DNA of 64,000 nucleotides from Melghirimyces thermohalophilus (GCF_900102685.1 NZ_FMZA01000018.1:1-64000); one strand, 5' to 3'. Positions 18,844-27,271 are shown, counted from the first letter of the stretch. The notes: generated by a model not told the origin, from the letters alone. Translations and numbers: made by a program.

Positions 18844-19938
18844 ATGACGAAAAAGGTGCATATTCCGATCAAGCTGACCATTGAACATCGGGCGATTCCG
18901 CACCTGTTTAAAAACGAAGTTTACGAGTGGATCAAAGACCAAAAGGTGGCCCTCGTGAGCGGTAGCGGCAAAACCCGACAGGTGACCGATCAGATCATCG
19001 ATGTCATCAACGAACAGGCTTCCGGGATTCAGGTGATGACCTGCAAGGAGAACAGCCTGGATGCGATTAACGATTTGGAACGGCGAGTGCTTGAGGATCC
19101 GCCGGATATGATTTTTGGAGTGGGTGGAGGCAAAGCCCTGGATGTTTCCAAAGTGCTGGGGACCCGGAGCAACGTGCCGGTCGTACTGTTTCCCACGGCG
19201 GTTTCCAGCGACGCCATCTGTTCTCCGGTGGCAGTGATCAAGATGCTGAACAAAAGCACCAGCATCGGGGTGAAAATGCCTCAGGCTGTGGTGATCGACT
19301 TAGACTTGTTGGCTTCCTGCCCGCCGCGGATGATGTCGGCGGGAATCGGCGATCTTCTGTCCAATAAGTCGGCGCTCTTCGACTGGAATCTGGCCCACCG
19401 TGCCGGCAAAGAAGAGATGAACACCTTTGCCCGCCTGATGGCTGACAACGCCGCCGATTCCTTTTTAAACGTGTTGAACCGGGAGGAGATCGATCAGTCC
19501 CGATTGATGAAAACGGCTGCGGAATCCCTGATCATGAGCGGGATCGCCATGTCTATCGCCGGTTCCAGCCGTCCCTGCAGCGGATCCGAACACCTGATCA
19601 GCCATGCGCTGGATTACCATTGCGGCGCCAAGGCGCTGCACGGGGAACAGGTGGCGATCGGTGTGCTTTTCGCTCAGTATTTACAGGGAAAGCGGGATCA
19701 TGTGGAACCGCTCTTGCCCTACTACGAGAAACTGGGGTTGCCGACTCACTACAGCGATCTCGGATACACCCGGGAAGAGATGCACCGAGCCATCAGAAAA
19801 GCCCCGTCGATGCGGAATCGCTACACCGTCTTTAACGAATGGGATCTGACGGATGAAACCATCGACAAAATGCTGGACGACGTTTACCCCGATCACGCGA
19901 AGAATCGATATCAGCAAACGGGGTCGTCTGCAGGATAA
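18844..19938 (+). CDS. Glycerol-1-phosphate dehydrogenase-like oxidoreductase (iron-containing ADH superfamily)
   Basis: This 364-residue protein of the dehydroquinate synthase/iron-ADH fold shows the NAD-binding GVGGGKALDVSK and the block FPTAVSSDAICSP, close to FPTALSxDGIASP of AraM-type sn-glycerol-1-phosphate dehydrogenases. GIGDLLSNKSALFDW follows. Metal ligands are expected in this GIGD/SDA region, in GSEHLISHALD and in ALHGEQ. AraM enzymes reduce DHAP to sn-glycerol-1-phosphate. GGGGAGG precedes the ATG. Placed beside a cytidylyltransferase and CDP-alcohol transferases, it probably makes the polyol phosphate that is activated and transferred. The product stereochemistry is inference. 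Confidence 0.82.
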   Translation: MTKKVHIPIKLTIEHRAIPHLFKNEVYEWIKDQKVALVSGSGKTRQVTDQIIDVINEQASGIQVMTCKENSLDAINDLERRVLEDPPDMIFGVGGGKALDVSKVLGTRSNVPVVLFPTAVSSDAICSPVAVIKMLNKSTSIGVKMPQAVVIDLDLLASCPPRMMSAGIGDLLSNKSALFDWNLAHRAGKEEMNTFARLMADNAADSFLNVLNREEIDQSRLMKTAAESLIMSGIAMSIAGSSRPCSGSEHLISHALDYHCGAKALHGEQVAIGVLFAQYLQGKRDHVEPLLPYYEKLGLPTHYSDLGYTREEMHRAIRKAPSMRNRYTVFNEWDLTDETIDKMLDDVYPDHAKNRYQQTGSSAG

Positions 19939-19949
19939 GGAGTCTCCAC

Positions 19950-20777
19950 ATGATGTTGGCATATCTGACAAAATACAAGGAACTGATGTATTTTCTGGTC
20001 CACAAAGAATTGAGGATCCGGTACCGGAACTCCCTGTTCGGGTTTTTCTGGACCCTGTTGGAACCCTTGGGGCTCATGGTGATTTACACCCTGGTGTTCG
20101 GGTACCTGGTCAATCTGAACAAGGGGTTGCCGGAGGGGGCTTATCCCCTGTATGTACTGTCCGGACTCATTCCCTGGACCTTTTTCAACAATTCCGTGCG
20201 GAAAGGGACCAAGGCCCTCTCCAGCAACGCCTCCCTAATCAAAAAAGTGTATTTTCCCCGGGAGATTTTTCCCTTGACCATGTTGATCTCCAACCTGGTC
20301 AACTTCATCCCGGCCTTTGGACTGATTATGGTGATGGCGGTGGTCACCCAGCAGTCGATTCAGTGGGATCAACTGGCGTTGCTGCCAGGAATCATTCTGA
20401 TTCAGTCCGGTTTCACCCTGGGAATCGCGCTGTTGGTCTCGGTGCTCAATGTGTACTACCGGGACGTGGAGTTTATCGTCAATCTGCTGATGCGGGCCTG
20501 GATGTACCTGTGTCCGATTATCTACCCCGTCAAAATGTTGTTCAGCACAGATGCGGATCCGATTGTGCAGCAGTTTGCCGATCTCTATTTCCTGAATCCG
20601 ATGGCGGTGATTATCTCCTTGTACCACGGGATTTTCTTCCCGGGTCAGGGGGTCCCCGCCCATCCGACGATTCCCGGTTTTTGGGTGATCTATACCGTAC
20701 TGGTCACGGTGATCCTGTTCTTGGGCGCTTGGTATCTCTTCCGTAAGATGAACCGCCGCGTAGGGGAAGTGATCTGA
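19950..20777 (+). CDS. ABC-2 type polysaccharide/teichoic acid export permease (TagG-like)
   Basis: This 275-residue permease has six hydrophobic segments and the family's N-terminal signature HKELRIRYRNSLFGFFWTLL. PREIFPLTML and LNVYYRDVEF are further ABC-2 polysaccharide exporter motifs. It would form the membrane half of an exporter with the ATPase 2 bases downstream, moving a lipid-linked or polymer substrate across the membrane as TagG does for wall teichoic acid. ATG 19950 follows AAGGAG by 7 bases. Confidence 0.93.
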   Translation: MMLAYLTKYKELMYFLVHKELRIRYRNSLFGFFWTLLEPLGLMVIYTLVFGYLVNLNKGLPEGAYPLYVLSGLIPWTFFNNSVRKGTKALSSNASLIKKVYFPREIFPLTMLISNLVNFIPAFGLIMVMAVVTQQSIQWDQLALLPGIILIQSGFTLGIALLVSVLNVYYRDVEFIVNLLMRAWMYLCPIIYPVKMLFSTDADPIVQQFADLYFLNPMAVIISLYHGIFFPGQGVPAHPTIPGFWVIYTVLVTVILFLGAWYLFRKMNRRVGEVI

Positions 20778-20779
20778 CG

Positions 20780-21529
20780 ATGGAAGCGATTGTCGTCGAA
20801 AATCTGACCAAGCATTTCCGTAAAGCTTATGACAAGACCCTGAAAGGGTTCTTCATCTCCCTGGCCAAAGGGGAAAAGCGGTATAAAGAATTTACCGCCC
20901 TCCAGGATGTCTCCTTCAAGGTAAAGCAAGGAGAATCCTACGCGATCATCGGGAAGAACGGGGCGGGAAAAAGCACCTTGTTCAAGGTGTTGTCCGGAAT
21001 CATATATCCCGACTCCGGTCGTGTGGAAATGAACGGGAAGGTGGCTCCCCTGATCGAACTGAGTGCGGGTCTTTCCCGTGATCTGACCGGTGCGGAAAAC
21101 ATCCGCCTCAACTGCGCCATCTTCGGTCTGAGCAAAAAACGGATCGATGAGGTGTTTGACAAGATCGTGGCGTTTTCCGAGCTGGAGGAGTTTATACACA
21201 CCCCGGTCAAGTTTTATTCCTCGGGGATGAAAGCCCGGCTCGGCTTTTCCATCGCTATCCACATCGATGCGGATATTATCCTGATCGACGAAGTGTTGGC
21301 CGTGGGGGATAAGGACTTTAAGAAGAAGTGCTACGCCAAGATGGAAGAACTGCGCCAGTCGGGCAAAACTTTGGTGGTCGTCTCCCACAGCCTGAAACCG
21401 CTCCGGAAAATCTGTGACCGAGCACTGATTCTCGATAAGGGCAAGGTGCTGGATATCGGGGAGATCAATGAGATGATCGATAAGTATCAGGAGGATAAGA
21501 AACCAAAAAAAAAGAAGAAAGGAGCGTGA
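20780..21529 (+). CDS. ABC exporter ATP-binding protein (TagH-like)
   Basis: The 249-residue ATPase has Walker A GKNGAGKST, the signature FYSSGMKARLGFSIA, Walker B IILIDEVLAVGD and the H-loop VVVSHS. EVLAVGDxxF is characteristic of teichoic acid and O-antigen exporters (TagH, Wzt). It lacks the long C-terminal domain of B. subtilis TagH and ends instead in a lysine-rich tail (KKPKKKKK). It directly follows its permease and comes 6 bases before a phosphatidyltransferase. Confidence 0.94.
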   Translation: MEAIVVENLTKHFRKAYDKTLKGFFISLAKGEKRYKEFTALQDVSFKVKQGESYAIIGKNGAGKSTLFKVLSGIIYPDSGRVEMNGKVAPLIELSAGLSRDLTGAENIRLNCAIFGLSKKRIDEVFDKIVAFSELEEFIHTPVKFYSSGMKARLGFSIAIHIDADIILIDEVLAVGDKDFKKKCYAKMEELRQSGKTLVVVSHSLKPLRKICDRALILDKGKVLDIGEINEMIDKYQEDKKPKKKKKGA

Positions 21530-21535
21530 GGACTT

Positions 21536-22591
21536 TTGAGTGAGCAACGGGACTTCACCATGGAAGAAGTCAAAGGGACTTTTAAGAAAAAAGATGCCTG
21601 GTGGACCGTGTTGCTCGTCGATCCCGTGGCTGCTCGGTTGGTCAAGCCGGTGGCAAATCGGACGAACATCACGCCTAACCAGCTTTCCATCTTTTCCTTT
21701 ATCCTCGGCATGACCGCTGTTTACTGCTTTTTCCTCGGAGATTACACCGCCCTGGTGGTCGGGGCTCTTCTGTATCACATCAGCTTCATCATCGACTGCA
21801 TGGACGGAAAGATTGCCCGCCTCAAAGGGACGGGCTCCACATTCGGTGTGTTGCTGGATATCACCCTGGACCATATCCGGGTGATCTTGTGCGGTGCGGC
21901 ACTCACCTACAGCCAATATCGGCTGACAGGGGACGTGGCTTATCTCTATCTCGCCTTTATGTTCCTGGCGGCCTACTGCGCACGCCATATCAACGCTCTT
22001 CAACTGTATAAACTGCGCCGTGAAATGCGCGGTAAGCTGCGTAAGGCCCGCCGGAAACTGAAACGGACCGCTGAAGCAGCGGGGATTGTCATTGACGAGC
22101 CGGCGGTGCAGCAGTCCGACAAGCCGGAAGACGAGGAAGAAGAGGAAGAAGAGGAGAAGAACGAATCGCTGGACCGCGTGTCGAAGCAATCGGCCCAATC
22201 GGAGCAACAACAACCGGCTGCGTCGGAAGCGGAGCTTTTGCAGAAGAAGAAATTCGACCTGCAGCAAGAATTTAAATCCAAGTTCTCCACCTATATGAAG
22301 GTGCGGGATTTCTTCCTCAATAAACGGATTCGGATGCACCTCTTCAGCGGAATCGAGTTTCAGATGTTTATTTTTGTGGTGGCTCCCATTTTCGGGTTGA
22401 TCAAAGAAGCGATTTTCTTCGGCTCCATTCTGTTGATGTTGTTTGAAGCGGCGATCGTGTACAAGATCTGGCTGTCAACCAAAGACTTTGAACGGGAACA
22501 CAACCGCATCAAAGAGGCGACGGAAAAAGCAGAAGCGATGCTGCCGCAGGAAGAGCTGGAAGAACAAAAAGAGGCCGTTGCCGGTAAATAA
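21536..22591 (+). CDS. CDP-alcohol phosphatidyltransferase with large charged insert
   Basis: This 351-residue protein is a second CDP-alcohol phosphatidyltransferase. Its motif is complete: D87, D90, G91, A94, R95, G104, D108 and D112, so it should be catalytically competent. After about four membrane helices there is a ~100-residue highly charged, probably coiled-coil insert with an acidic run (EDEEEEEEEE). Two more helices (about residues 275-315) and a charged tail follow. Family members are usually near 200 residues, so the insert is unusual and may dock the GT2 enzyme or the exporter. The start is TTG 21536. A terminator follows, closing the cluster. Confidence 0.87.
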   Translation: MSEQRDFTMEEVKGTFKKKDAWWTVLLVDPVAARLVKPVANRTNITPNQLSIFSFILGMTAVYCFFLGDYTALVVGALLYHISFIIDCMDGKIARLKGTGSTFGVLLDITLDHIRVILCGAALTYSQYRLTGDVAYLYLAFMFLAAYCARHINALQLYKLRREMRGKLRKARRKLKRTAEAAGIVIDEPAVQQSDKPEDEEEEEEEEKNESLDRVSKQSAQSEQQQPAASEAELLQKKKFDLQQEFKSKFSTYMKVRDFFLNKRIRMHLFSGIEFQMFIFVVAPIFGLIKEAIFFGSILLMLFEAAIVYKIWLSTKDFEREHNRIKEATEKAEAMLPQEELEEQKEAVAGK

Positions 22592-22630
22592 AAAAACAGC
22601 GGACCTTTTCGGGCCCGCTGTTTTTTTTAG
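22590..22630. terminator. Bidirectional terminator between convergent genes
   Basis: The AACAGCGG/CCGCTGTT stem is flanked by A and T runs, so it can serve the surface cluster (+) and the small gene on the minus strand. Confidence 0.87.
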
Positions 22631-22848
22631 CCTAATCCTCCAAGTGTCAGGCAGTCTTTTTCCCCCTGAATGGTGAGAGATCCTCTGGGAACCTCAAACC
22701 ACCAAGCACCCTTTACTTTCTTGACCGGAGCGAAACCTGCTTTTTTTAAGTTTCTAGCCATGTCCCAGCTGGCTGTATACACAAATGCGGTCTGGCCCGC
22801 TTCATCAAACTGGATGACAGTCTCTTTTTCTTCTTCGGTCAGGGCCAT
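22627..22848 (-). CDS. Conserved small protein, unknown function
   Basis: The 73-residue soluble protein starts MALTEEEKETVIQFDEAGQ and contains YTASWDMARNLKKAGF and GAWWFEVPRGSL. It resembles small Bacillus proteins of unknown role with a conserved Y-T-A-S...L-x-K-A-G-F...E-V-P pattern. ATG 22848 is chosen over GTG 22857 because GGAGAG lies 7 bases before it. It converges on the surface cluster and shares its terminator. Confidence 0.72.
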   Translation of the reverse strand: MALTEEEKETVIQFDEAGQTAFVYTASWDMARNLKKAGFAPVKKVKGAWWFEVPRGSLTIQGEKDCLTLGGLG

Positions 22849-22989
22849 TTTTCTCACTCTCCTTTACATGCTCCCGGCAACTCGATCATATGTTCCCCTT
22901 TCTCTTTATCTTACCATGATTCGGACCGATTTCCACCTGATTATCGGAAAAGGTCCGTCCATCAGGGGGAGAAAAAACTACCTCTCTTC

Positions 22990-23190
22990 TTAAAATAAAG
23001 GGGACCGCGGCATCGATTCAAGGGTAAATTTTCAGAAGACGGCGATAAAAAAGGGGGGGATACTCCGCGACAAGCGGAGTATTCATCCTTGGATGAAAGG
23101 AGATCATGGCTGCCTCAGCAGAGCCAAGGAATAAAACGAGACGGTTGTCATTCTTAACTCGCCATGTTGTCTCAGAAAATCTTGCTACCC
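22990..23190. other. Non-coding stretch with a hairpin
   Basis: No gene seen. ATACTCCGC and GCGGAGTAT (23060-23083) form a perfect 9-bp stem with a 5-base loop. On the minus strand it is followed by a C run and then a T run, so it may end the two-gene minus-strand operon at 23194-23558. Confidence 0.5.
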
Positions 23191-23193
23191 GAA

Positions 23194-23322
23194 TCATCCG
23201 GCTTTTCGCCGACGTCGGACATAAAATATCATAAACCCGATCACGAGGAGGGAACCGACCACTGTGGCGATCACATAACTGTAATCGTTGAATTGATCCC
23301 CGATGAGTAACCACCCGTTCAT
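23194..23322 (-). CDS. 42-residue single-span membrane protein
   Basis: This short product starts MNGWLLIGDQFNDYSYV, has one hydrophobic helix (about residues 16-35) and ends RRRRKAG, placing the C-terminus inside the cell. Its ATG overlaps the stop of the DUF2892 gene (ATGA), so it is coupled to it. Function unknown. Confidence 0.65.
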   Translation of the reverse strand: MNGWLLIGDQFNDYSYVIATVVGSLLVIGFMIFYVRRRRKAG

Positions 23323-23558
23323 GAGGTCACCTCCCTGTTGTCTGCGGTTTTGCTGTCCTGAGTGGTGGCCCCCATCACCGTCAGCATCGGACAAAAACGG
23401 GTAATCCCTTCCGCCACCTTCATGCCGGAGAGCAAGGCCACCAGCAATGGTGTCATATTGTGAGGTTTCTGGATCATCCGGGAAATCCCCCAGGCAAGAC
23501 CGGTGAAACCCAGTGTGATTCGCATCAACGCATCCCATGTTCCCACATTTTTTTGCAT
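23319..23558 (-). CDS. DUF2892 (YgaP-like) small membrane protein
   Basis: The 79-residue protein begins MQKNVGTWDALMRITLGFTGLAWG, the typical start of DUF2892 proteins, which resemble the membrane part of the rhodanese YgaP. Two hydrophobic segments (about 11-26 and 34-50) flank a conserved PLLVALLSGMKVAEGITRFCPM. The near-perfect Shine-Dalgarno AGGTGATCAC lies just before the ATG. The CP(M) cysteine is shared with the family. Exact function is unknown. Confidence 0.85.
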   Translation of the reverse strand: MQKNVGTWDALMRITLGFTGLAWGISRMIQKPHNMTPLLVALLSGMKVAEGITRFCPMLTVMGATTQDSKTADNREVTS

Positions 23559-23806
23559 GTGATCACCTCCCCGTTGTTTATTTTGGGTCGACCTTATTAT
23601 TATCGGCGATCTCGTCCTTATACAGCCTTGGGCATTTGGTGGGTTATGGCAGCATGAGGAGGAAGAATAGCCATGGTGAAAGGTTCTTCAACAGAAGAAA
23701 CCGAAACCCTTTTTGTGGTAAGGAGCCCACCATCGCTTTAGACTGGAGGAGGAGCTCGCCGCTGTGTCGAAGGGGTACGGGAGGGTTTAGAAAGGAGTGT
23801 GGTAGG

Positions 23807-24790
23807 ATGTGGTACAGGCTCCTCGCTGCTCTATTGGTGTGTGTGGTGTTGAGTGGCTGTAGTACCCAACCGTTGCGGGAAGCTCTTTCCGGTAAGGATG
23901 AGCAGAAAGAAGAAGAGAAGCTTCATCCCTTTACAGGTGAGAAAATGAAGGAAGAAGCGACGGGGCCGCCCTTGATGGTGATGGTGAACAACCACTCCAA
24001 AGCGCGTCCACAAACAGGGCTCAACCGGGCCGATATGCTGGTGGAGGTGTTGGCGGAAGGGGGGATCACCCGATTGGCCGCTTTTTTTTACGGAGAAGAT
24101 GAGGGAAGGGTAGGACCCATTCGCAGCACCCGGCCTTATTATTTGAACTTGACCAAAGGCCCGGGGGCGGTGGTGGTTCATGCCGGGGGGTCACCGGCAG
24201 CCCTCAACCAGATTAAAAGCCAGTCCTTGGCCAGCCTGGACGCGTTAAATGGGGAGGAGGAGGTTTTTCAGCGAGTCGATTTCCGGCATCCCCCCCACAA
24301 CCTGTATAGCGACCTGAAGCAATTGTTGCGGAAAGCTGCTGAAAAAGGTTACGCTAAGAAGGCACCGGACAGTCCCTATCGGTTTAACAAACAACGTGAG
24401 ACAGAGGGGAAAGCGGCCTCCCGCATCGAGATGACATTTCATCGCCTGTTTAAGGCGGGATTTCGTTATGATGCGTCGTCCGATCAATATATCCGGTATA
24501 CGGAAGGAAAGCAGCACCGGGACAGACTCACCGATCAAGCCCTTTCGGCAGACAACGTGTTGGTGATTCGGGCCCCTCATCAGGTAATCGATGCCTCTGG
24601 GAGGCGGAAGGTGGAGTTGACGGGGAAGGGAGAAGGGATGTTGTTTCAGGGAGGAAAAGCCCGCGTCATCCGTTGGGAGTATCGGGATGGCTGGATCGTC
24701 CCCCTGGTTGACGGTAAGGTGGCTTCCTTCTTTCCGGGAAAAACATGGATCCATGTCCTTCCGGAAAAGGGGGAGCTTTCCTACCGGTGA
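23807..24790 (+). CDS. yerB: DUF3048 lipoprotein, YerB family
   Basis: The 327-residue protein has a lipoprotein signal peptide with lipobox LSGC (Cys18). The YerB/DUF3048 core follows: PLMVMVNNHSKARPQTGL, ADMLVEVLAEGGITRL and GPIRSTRPYYLNL. It is predicted to be anchored outside the membrane. The frame is open from 23537, but AAAGGAG ends 9 bases before ATG 23807. yerC follows by 64 bases and pcrB-pcrA-ligA lie further on, the same order as in B. subtilis. Biochemical role unknown. Confidence 0.92.
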   Translation: MWYRLLAALLVCVVLSGCSTQPLREALSGKDEQKEEEKLHPFTGEKMKEEATGPPLMVMVNNHSKARPQTGLNRADMLVEVLAEGGITRLAAFFYGEDEGRVGPIRSTRPYYLNLTKGPGAVVVHAGGSPAALNQIKSQSLASLDALNGEEEVFQRVDFRHPPHNLYSDLKQLLRKAAEKGYAKKAPDSPYRFNKQRETEGKAASRIEMTFHRLFKAGFRYDASSDQYIRYTEGKQHRDRLTDQALSADNVLVIRAPHQVIDASGRRKVELTGKGEGMLFQGGKARVIRWEYRDGWIVPLVDGKVASFFPGKTWIHVLPEKGELSYR

Positions 24791-24854
24791 CTTCGCTATC
24801 GAATAAGTTCATTAAAGGGGTAAAGAGGCGGGAAGGAAAAGGGGTGACAAAAAA

Positions 24855-25169
24855 ATGCAGCTGGATAAATTGCGACAAAAAGAAGTGAACAACCTTTTTG
24901 CGGCCATATTGACTTTGGAAAGTATCGAGGAGTGCTACCAATTTTTCGATGACCTTTGCACCGTCGGCGAGGTGAAGTCGCTGGCACAGCGGCTGGAAGT
25001 AGCCCGGATGTTGAAGGAAGGTTATACCTACAATCAGATCGAGGCAGATACCGGTGCCAGTACCGCTACTATCTCCCGGGTCAAACGATGCCTTCATTAT
25101 GGGACGGACGGTTACAGCTTGGCTTTGGAACGGTTACAGGAGGAAAAACAGAAAAAGGAGACGACATAA
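24855..25169 (+). CDS. yerC: YerC/YecD family TrpR-related DNA-binding protein
   Basis: This 104-residue protein has the TrpR-like helix-turn-helix in LAQRLEVARMLKEGYTYNQIEADTGASTATISRVKRCL and ends in a charged tail. Family members are putative transcription regulators. Its position after yerB and before the pcrBA-ligA block matches Bacillus. A strong terminator follows 3 bases after the stop. Confidence 0.94.
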   Translation: MQLDKLRQKEVNNLFAAILTLESIEECYQFFDDLCTVGEVKSLAQRLEVARMLKEGYTYNQIEADTGASTATISRVKRCLHYGTDGYSLALERLQEEKQKKETT

Positions 25170-25172
25170 TAC

Positions 25173-25202
25173 GCCGCGGGCTGGTTCTCCCGCGGCTTTT
25201 TT
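25173..25202 (+). terminator. Terminator after yerC
   Basis: GCCGCGGG and CCCGCGGC form a perfect 8-bp stem followed by TTTTTT. Confidence 0.93.
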
Positions 25203-25229
25203 ATGGGTCAGATCCGTATCGGTTGAAAG

Positions 25230-25790
25230 AGGGGATGACCCAGCCTGTGTTCTCCTAACGGGACGCCATCCGTGAGACGGTCTATGTAGAAAAAGACCGA
25301 ATTGCCGCGGATATTATCCGTTCCCGGGAGATGGAACAAGGGTTGAAGGTACCGGTAGTCCCTATCGGTCGGGGTTGAATGAGATCCCGTTTTACGATGT
25401 GGACGTGGAATTAAATCCTGTTGAGGACAGAGGCGGTAAACCGGTGCCTGGGGGCAGCAGGGACGGACAAAAGCAGATAATCTTTCGTACCTCGCGGTTA
25501 TGCGGTGGTTCTGGCCGAGGGATTAGGCACCAGCCGATCCACCGGTTGCCCCCCACCGGCGGTAAATACGAGGTGACGGCCGCCCGGGCGGTGATCGACT
25601 GGTTAAACGATCGGACCTAGGCCTTTAACGCAGAGAGAGAACCGGTGACGGTGGATTGGTCCACAGGGGAGACTGGTATGATCGGGGTTTCCTACGGCGG
25701 AACCTTCCCCAACGCCGTGGCCACCACCGAGGTGGAAGGATGGAAGACGATTGTTCCTATTGGCGCCATCCACCCCGGGTAGAAGCCAGC
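25230..25790 (+). pseudogene. Decayed Xaa-Pro dipeptidyl-peptidase (S15 family) remnant
   Basis: Pieces of a PepX-like serine peptidase can be read in several frames. They are TQPVFS-stop-RDAIRETVYVEKDRIAADIIR (the first stop at 25257), RGYAVVLAEGLGTSRSTGC, then GGKYEVTAARAVIDWLNDR, and STGETGMIGVSYGGTFPNAVATTEVEGW. The last piece holds the nucleophile region (family GKSYDGT; here GVSYGGT). Stops, frameshifts, internal deletions and loss of the C-terminal two thirds make it non-functional. Confidence 0.83.
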
Positions 25791-25947
25791 TCATCCTCCT
25801 TGTTGTCGGCGGCATCGATCCGTTGAGGGAACAACTGAGATCAAATGCGTTTATCTGCCTATGTTTAGGAATGGGTCGAGCCATTCATAATCCAATGCTC
25901 GTTCTCATACACATGTGCTGAATAAGTACAAGGGAGGACGGGTGTAT

Positions 25948-26391
25948 ATGCTATACGCATACGGGGCCTGGATGCCAATCCGCATCCTAGACGAGGCTGA
26001 ATTTTGGAAACAGCAGGAGAGCGAACACACGGTGGTCATTCGGGAATTGAGCGATGATTTGGAGCGGGAGTATGTGGAATCTCTCAAACAGTGGGAGCAG
26101 CAGTTTGTCGATTTTGAAATTCGTGTGACTCGTTACATTGAAACAGCGCTTAAATATGGCAGCGCCTTACCCAAAGCTCTCTATAACGAGATCCTGCAGC
26201 TGACCCGGTCTGCGGTGGAACAGAGCGAACAATTCCTTCGCTTTTTAGAAGAGATGGAGAAAAACAGCCGGGCCATTTCTGGGAACCAGACCGCTGTTGT
26301 CGTGGTTCGCCACATCCGGCGGGAATCGGAATATTTTATCGGTGTGGTTCAGGGCATATTGTATCCGAGCGGACACCCTGCGCATTCCTGA
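25948..26391 (+). CDS. DUF2935 domain protein
   Basis: The 147-residue soluble protein contains FWKQQESEHTVVIRE, the histidine-containing start of DUF2935 domains, then a mostly helical region ending in RHIRRESEYFIGVV. Bacillus DUF2935 proteins usually have two such domains; this has one. ATG 25948 follows GGGAGG by 10 bases; GTG 25942 is an alternative. Conserved E, H and R residues suggest a ferritin-like or four-helix fold, but the function is unknown. Confidence 0.8.
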   Translation: MLYAYGAWMPIRILDEAEFWKQQESEHTVVIRELSDDLEREYVESLKQWEQQFVDFEIRVTRYIETALKYGSALPKALYNEILQLTRSAVEQSEQFLRFLEEMEKNSRAISGNQTAVVVVRHIRRESEYFIGVVQGILYPSGHPAHS

Positions 26392-26441
26392 CCACCCTGA
26401 AACGCCTGTTTCCTCCGGTGCGCCGGGGATTTTTGTTTGAG

Positions 26442-26768
26442 TTACAAGAACAAGTAGGTTAGGGTGAAAAAGAGAGCCGCCCCAAACAATATCGTCAGCA
26501 GGGCGGGGATGATCAACATCCCCCCGATCAAGACGGTGATCCAGGTTCGGGGACGGGGAGAAGTCCAGCGGTAAGACCGAACCCCCGCCACCACGGTCAA
26601 GATGCCCGCAGGTAGGGCGAAAAACAGAGTGCCAGCCAAGATCCAATAGGGAACCCACTCCGCCTCCTCCCCCGGACGCTGGCTCTGGGCCAGCCATACC
26701 CATGCCACAATGAAGAGAAGGGTGGTCACGCCATAATAACTTCCCACCCGCCATAACATTTTTTTCAT
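26442..26768 (-). CDS. Small membrane protein, unknown
   Basis: This 108-residue protein has four hydrophobic segments at about residues 10-25, 39-58, 72-90 and 92-107. ATG 26768 follows AGGAGGG by 6 bases. The frame is open a little further upstream but without a better start. Its 3' end faces the DUF2935 gene. Not recognised as any named family. Confidence 0.65.
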   Translation of the reverse strand: MKKMLWRVGSYYGVTTLLFIVAWVWLAQSQRPGEEAEWVPYWILAGTLFFALPAGILTVVAGVRSYRWTSPRPRTWITVLIGGMLIIPALLTILFGAALFFTLTYLFL

Positions 26769-26995
26769 CAGGGTCCCTCCTGCGCAACTGAGGTTCACAT
26801 CCTCATGTTATGCCGCTCCACTGGAGAATTCCCTTTTCCCATCGGCCCGAGGGAGTGAGGTTGACCACGGTCCATCCCACTCAAAGCCTCCCGAACCGTC
26901 TATGTCTGATCAAGAATCGATCGTCTTGTGATGCTAGTTAGCTTTTCTCGTATAAGAACCTTCATGCGTTTGGAAAGCGGGAGGGATCGTTTAGA

Positions 26996-27202
26996 ATGAG
27001 GGTTCTTGGAGGCTTATTGCTATTATGGATCCCCTTATCATATTTCCTGGGCAAGAACGTTTTTCACTCGGGCTGGTTTACTTGGTTATCGGGATTTGTC
27101 CTTGCGCTATCGGCTGTTATCGCGGTTGGATTTGATCAAAAAACCGAAAACCCTGAGCAAATAAGCCGCCTTATGGCGGTTTTTTATATCAGTGGTTTCT
27201 GA
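26996..27202 (+). CDS. Possible 68-residue membrane protein
   Basis: The frame starts MRVLGGLLLLWIPLSYFLG, has two hydrophobic segments (3-20 and 30-46) and follows GGGAGGG by about 10 bases. A terminator hairpin lies inside its last 15 codons, so either the true protein ends differently or a frame change has extended it. No homologue recognised. Confidence 0.45.
   Translation: MRVLGGLLLLWIPLSYFLGKNVFHSGWFTWLSGFVLALSAVIAVGFDQKTENPEQISRLMAVFYISGF
27162..27190 (+). terminator. Terminator hairpin inside the end of the 26996 frame
   Basis: GCCGCC-TTAT-GGCGG followed by TTTTTTAT, a compact intrinsic terminator. Confidence 0.8.
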
Positions 27203-27271
27203 GCAGTCGAAGAGGATCGGATATTCTATAATGGCTGCGGTAGCATGGTTTGAAAAGGGGGGCTCTTCCTT

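Noticed and set aside
20690-22339. 549-codon open frame on the minus strand
   Set aside because: It lies opposite the ABC ATPase and the phosphatidyltransferase, and its translation resembles no family.
23673-23741. 22-codon upstream frame before yerB with a fair Shine-Dalgarno
   Set aside because: Too short and without regulatory amino acid pattern; no attenuator hairpin follows it.
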